Origin: Lentzea flava | GTDB lineage: Bacteria; Actinomycetota; Actinomycetes; Mycobacteriales; Pseudonocardiaceae | DNA length: 64,000 nt | Reading direction: 5' to 3' | NCBI RefSeq assembly: GCF_014648475.1 | Contig: NZ_BMRE01000028.1 | Location: 44,088-108,087 of the forward strand | Shown here: one piece after another, positions 61,547-64,000 of the stretch | Numbering within the stretch: the stretch's first letter is position 1 | Layout: the number at the start of each line of letters is the position of its first letter | Position numbers and translations under genes: made by a program | The notes under the pieces: generated by a model | Database searches by the model: none | What the model was told of the DNA's origin: nothing | Seen by the model: only the letters and a program-made list of their open reading frames with translations

Positions 61547-62677
61547 ATGAGTACTCCACGCACTGTCCTGATCCTGGGATCGACCGGCTCCATCGGCACC
61601 CAGGCGCTCGATGTCATCCGGCGCAACCGCGACCGCTTCCGCGTCGTCGGGCTCGGTGCCGGTGGACGTCAGCTGGACCTGCTGAAGCAGCAGGCAGCAG
61701 AGTTCGACGTGCCGGTGGTCGCGGTGGCCAACGGCGCCGACGTGCCCGGCGTCAAGACGCTGACCAGCATGGTCGACCTGATCGATGCCTGCCCCGCGGA
61801 CGTGGTCCTGAACGGCATGGACGGGTCGCGCGGGCTCGAGCCGTCGCTGAAGGCGCTGGAGACGGGGGCCACGCTGGCGCTCGCCAACAAGGAGTCGCTC
61901 ATCGCGGGCGGGCCGCTCGTGCTGAAGGCCGCCAAGCCCGACCAGATCGTGCCGGTCGACTCGGAGCACTCGGCGCTCGCCCAGTGCCTGCGCGGTGGCG
62001 CGCCGCACGAGGTGCACAAGCTCGTGCTGACGGCGTCCGGCGGGCCGTTCCGCGGCAGGACCCGCGCCGAACTCGCCGACGTCACCGTCGGTCAGGCCAT
62101 GGCGCACCCGACGTGGTCGATGGGCCAGGTCGTGACGATCAACTCGGCGAACCTGGTGAACAAGGGCCTCGAACTGATCGAGGCGCACCTGCTGTTCGGG
62201 GTGCCGTACGACCGCGTCGACGTCGTGGTGCACCCGCAGTCGATCATCCACTCGATGGTGACGTTCACCGACGGCTCGACGCTCGCCCAGGCGTCGCCGC
62301 CGGACATGCGCCTGCCCATCTCACTGGGCCTGGGATGGCCGGAGCGCGTCGCGGGTGCCGCGGCCGCCTGTACCTTTGACACCGCCACCTCGTGGACGTT
62401 CGAACCGCTGGACAACGTCACGTTCCCCGCGGTCGAGCTGGCGCGGCAGGCGGGTAGCGGTGGTGGCTGTCTACCCGCGATCTACAACGCCGCGAACGAG
62501 GAGGCACTCGCTGCTTTCGTCGCTGGCAAGACGTCGTTCCTGTCGATCGTGGACACCATCGGCCAGGTTCTCGGCGAGGCGAACGACTGGCGGAGCGACC
62601 CCGCGGACACCGCGGAGGTCCTCGCCGCCGAGGACTGGGCACGCGCACGTGCCCGCGAGCTGGTTGGAAGGAACTGA
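61547..62677 (+). CDS. dxr: 1-deoxy-D-xylulose 5-phosphate reductoisomerase
   Basis: 376 residues, second enzyme of the MEP isoprenoid pathway, target of fosmidomycin. NADPH motif LGSTGSIGTQALDVI at the start, NKESLIAGG near residue 115 and the metal and substrate region VDSEHSALAQCL, TASGGPFRG, and HPQSIIHSMV. It lies upstream of rseP and ispG, the standard actinobacterial arrangement. Confidence 0.97.
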   Translation: MSTPRTVLILGSTGSIGTQALDVIRRNRDRFRVVGLGAGGRQLDLLKQQAAEFDVPVVAVANGADVPGVKTLTSMVDLIDACPADVVLNGMDGSRGLEPSLKALETGATLALANKESLIAGGPLVLKAAKPDQIVPVDSEHSALAQCLRGGAPHEVHKLVLTASGGPFRGRTRAELADVTVGQAMAHPTWSMGQVVTINSANLVNKGLELIEAHLLFGVPYDRVDVVVHPQSIIHSMVTFTDGSTLAQASPPDMRLPISLGLGWPERVAGAAAACTFDTATSWTFEPLDNVTFPAVELARQAGSGGGCLPAIYNAANEEALAAFVAGKTSFLSIVDTIGQVLGEANDWRSDPADTAEVLAAEDWARARARELVGRN

Positions 62678-62684
62678 ACGGTCC

Positions 62685-63893
62685 GTGAACACACTCATCA
62701 ACATCCTCGGGGTGCTGTTGTTCGCGTTCGGCATCGCGGTCTCGATCGCGCTGCACGAGTTCGGGCACCTGCTGACCGCGAAGGCCTTCGGCATGAAGGT
62801 CACCCGCTACTTCATCGGCTTCGGCCCGAAGCTCTTCTCGTTCCGCAAGGGCGAGACCGAGTACGGCCTGAAGGCGATCCCGGCCGGCGGCTTCTGCGAG
62901 ATCACCGGCATGACGGCGCTCGAGGACGTCCACCCCGACGACAAGCCGCGCGCCTTCTACCGCCAGAAGGTCTGGAAGCGCGTCGTCGTCCTCTCGGCGG
63001 GCTCCATCACGCACTTCCTGCTCGGCTTCATCATCCTGCTGATCCTCGCGATGTCGCTGGGCCTGCCGAACAACAAGGACCTGCCGGTCCTCGCCCAGGT
63101 CTCCGACTGCGTGCAGGACTACACGGTCCCCTACGACGCACCGTGCCCGGCCGGCGCGCCAGCCCCGGCGAAGAACGCGGGCCTCAAGCCGGGCGACCAG
63201 ATCGTCTCGATCGCGGGCAAGCCCATCGCGACGTGGACCGACATGCAGAAGGTCACCCGCGACCTGAGCGGCCCGAACGAGTTCAAGGTCCTGCGCGACG
63301 GCAAGGAGCTCACCCTCACCGTCGACGTGCCGAAGGTCACCCGCCAGATCTCCGACGGCAAGAACGTGCAGGTCAAGGAGGTGGGCGCGATCGGCGTGAT
63401 CGTGCAGCAGGCCTTCACCTACGGCCCGATCGACGCGATCCCCGCCTCCCTCTCCTTCACCGGCGAGATGTTCGTGAACACCTGGAAGGGCCTCCTGCGC
63501 TTCCCGGAGCGCATCCCGGCCGTGGTCAAGGCCATCGGCGGCGGCGAACGCGACCTCGACACCCCGATCTCGGTGGTGGGCGCCTCCCGCCTGGGCGGCG
63601 ACGCGGCGGAACGGGGCCTCTGGGCGTTCTTCATCCTGATGCTCGCGGGCCTCAACTTCTTCGTGGGTGTGTTCAACCTCCTGCCGCTGCTCCCGCTTGA
63701 CGGTGGTCACATCGCCGTCAACCTCTACGAACGGGTGCGAGACTGGATTCGGAAGCTGCGCGGGAAGCCCGCCGGCGCCCCGGTCAACTACATGCGCCTG
63801 TTGCCGCTCACCTACGTGGTCATCTTCATCGGCGGCGCCATCACGCTGCTGACCGTGACCGCCGACATCGTCAACCCGATCAGGTTGCAGTAG
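62685..63893 (+). CDS. rseP: Site-2 zinc metalloprotease RseP/Rip1
   Basis: 402 residues. First membrane helix with SIALHEFGHLL (HExxH), central PDZ domain (GLKPGDQIVSIAGKPI), last helices with the third ligand in FNLLPLLPLDGGHI (L-D-G). It cleaves membrane anti-sigma factors in regulated intramembrane proteolysis. The GTG at 62685 has AAGGAA upstream. Between dxr and ispG as in mycobacteria. Confidence 0.95.
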   Translation: MNTLINILGVLLFAFGIAVSIALHEFGHLLTAKAFGMKVTRYFIGFGPKLFSFRKGETEYGLKAIPAGGFCEITGMTALEDVHPDDKPRAFYRQKVWKRVVVLSAGSITHFLLGFIILLILAMSLGLPNNKDLPVLAQVSDCVQDYTVPYDAPCPAGAPAPAKNAGLKPGDQIVSIAGKPIATWTDMQKVTRDLSGPNEFKVLRDGKELTLTVDVPKVTRQISDGKNVQVKEVGAIGVIVQQAFTYGPIDAIPASLSFTGEMFVNTWKGLLRFPERIPAVVKAIGGGERDLDTPISVVGASRLGGDAAERGLWAFFILMLAGLNFFVGVFNLLPLLPLDGGHIAVNLYERVRDWIRKLRGKPAGAPVNYMRLLPLTYVVIFIGGAITLLTVTADIVNPIRLQ

Positions 63894-63917
63894 TGAACAC
63901 GGAAAGGTGCACAACCC

Positions 63918-64000
63918 ATGAGTGACGGCGTGATGCTCGGAATGCCGGCACTGCCGCCGCCGGTGCTGTCCGAACGACGCAAGACCAGGCAGCTGATGGT
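63918..64000 (+). CDS. ispG: 4-hydroxy-3-methylbut-2-en-1-yl diphosphate synthase IspG (3' part outside the window)
   Basis: Only the first 27 codons are present: MSDGVMLGMPALPPPVLSER then RKTRQLMV, which matches the N-terminus of actinobacterial IspG/GcpE (LGMPA, RRKTRQ). It is an iron-sulfur enzyme of the MEP pathway. GAAAGG lies about 11 bases upstream. Position after dxr-rseP supports the call. Confidence 0.85.
   Translation, partial: MSDGVMLGMPALPPPVLSERRKTRQLM

Overview
The window is high-GC actinobacterial chromosome. Gene order and protein style (WhiG sigma factor, KhpA, DUF2469 and DUF2631 proteins, tandem signal peptidases, many GTG starts) point to Pseudonocardiaceae, probably near Lentzea, Saccharothrix or Actinosynnema; the genus is inference. 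No tRNA, rRNA, CRISPR array, transposase or phage gene was seen.

The backbone is the conserved actinobacterial core order: amtB-glnK-glnD, ffh, rpsP-khpA-rimM-trmD-rplS-lepB-lepB-rnhB-DUF2469-yraN-comM-dprA, xerC-whiG, rpsB-tsf-pyrH-frr-cdsA, rlmN, DUF2631, dxr-rseP-ispG. It covers nitrogen sensing (PII and its uridylyl/adenylyltransferase), protein export (Ffh, signal peptidases), ribosome and tRNA maturation, natural-transformation-type DNA handling, the sporulation-type sigma factor, UMP and phospholipid synthesis, and the MEP isoprenoid pathway with the site-2 protease RseP.

Five accessory blocks interrupt that backbone. (1) glnD-ffh, 4.3-10.2 kb: a secreted HAF-repeat protein, a coupled P-loop kinase and HAD hydrolase, and a 1203-residue TIR / nSTAND NTPase / WD40 protein that is a strong candidate for a single-gene immune or cell-suicide sensor. 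(2) ffh-rpsP, 11.8-16.3 kb: an amidohydrolase, an ECF41 sigma factor facing its AhpD-like partner across ECF41-type promoters, a 400-base stretch rich in inverted repeats, a CPBP protease and PxpA. (3) cdsA-rlmN, 34.2-43.5 kb: an ECF sigma factor with a membrane partner, a VOC protein, a methyltransferase, a 1636-residue secreted protein with 12 FN3 domains ending in an HExxH domain, an aldo-keto reductase and a PadR regulator. (4) rlmN-DUF2631, 44.7-51.3 kb: two small proteins, a secreted metallopeptidase with a ricin-type lectin, tandem receptor Ser/Thr kinases, and an HxlR regulator facing an NADP oxidoreductase. (5) DUF2631-dxr, 51.7-61.4 kb: a polyamine ABC transporter split by a TetR-P450 pair, an ArsR-like regulator, an I36-type inhibitor, a two-component system whose kinase has an unusual C-terminal extracytoplasmic domain, and a GlsB-type membrane protein.

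The non-coding DNA is unusually informative. There is an array of about seven hairpins with covarying stems between comM and dprA, three perfect 43-bp tandem repeats after whiG, two DnaA-box pairs with identical 18-bp spacing (before yraN and before rpsB), several strong terminators, and at least nine genes with a TANNNT box 6-8 nt before the start codon, consistent with leaderless transcription.
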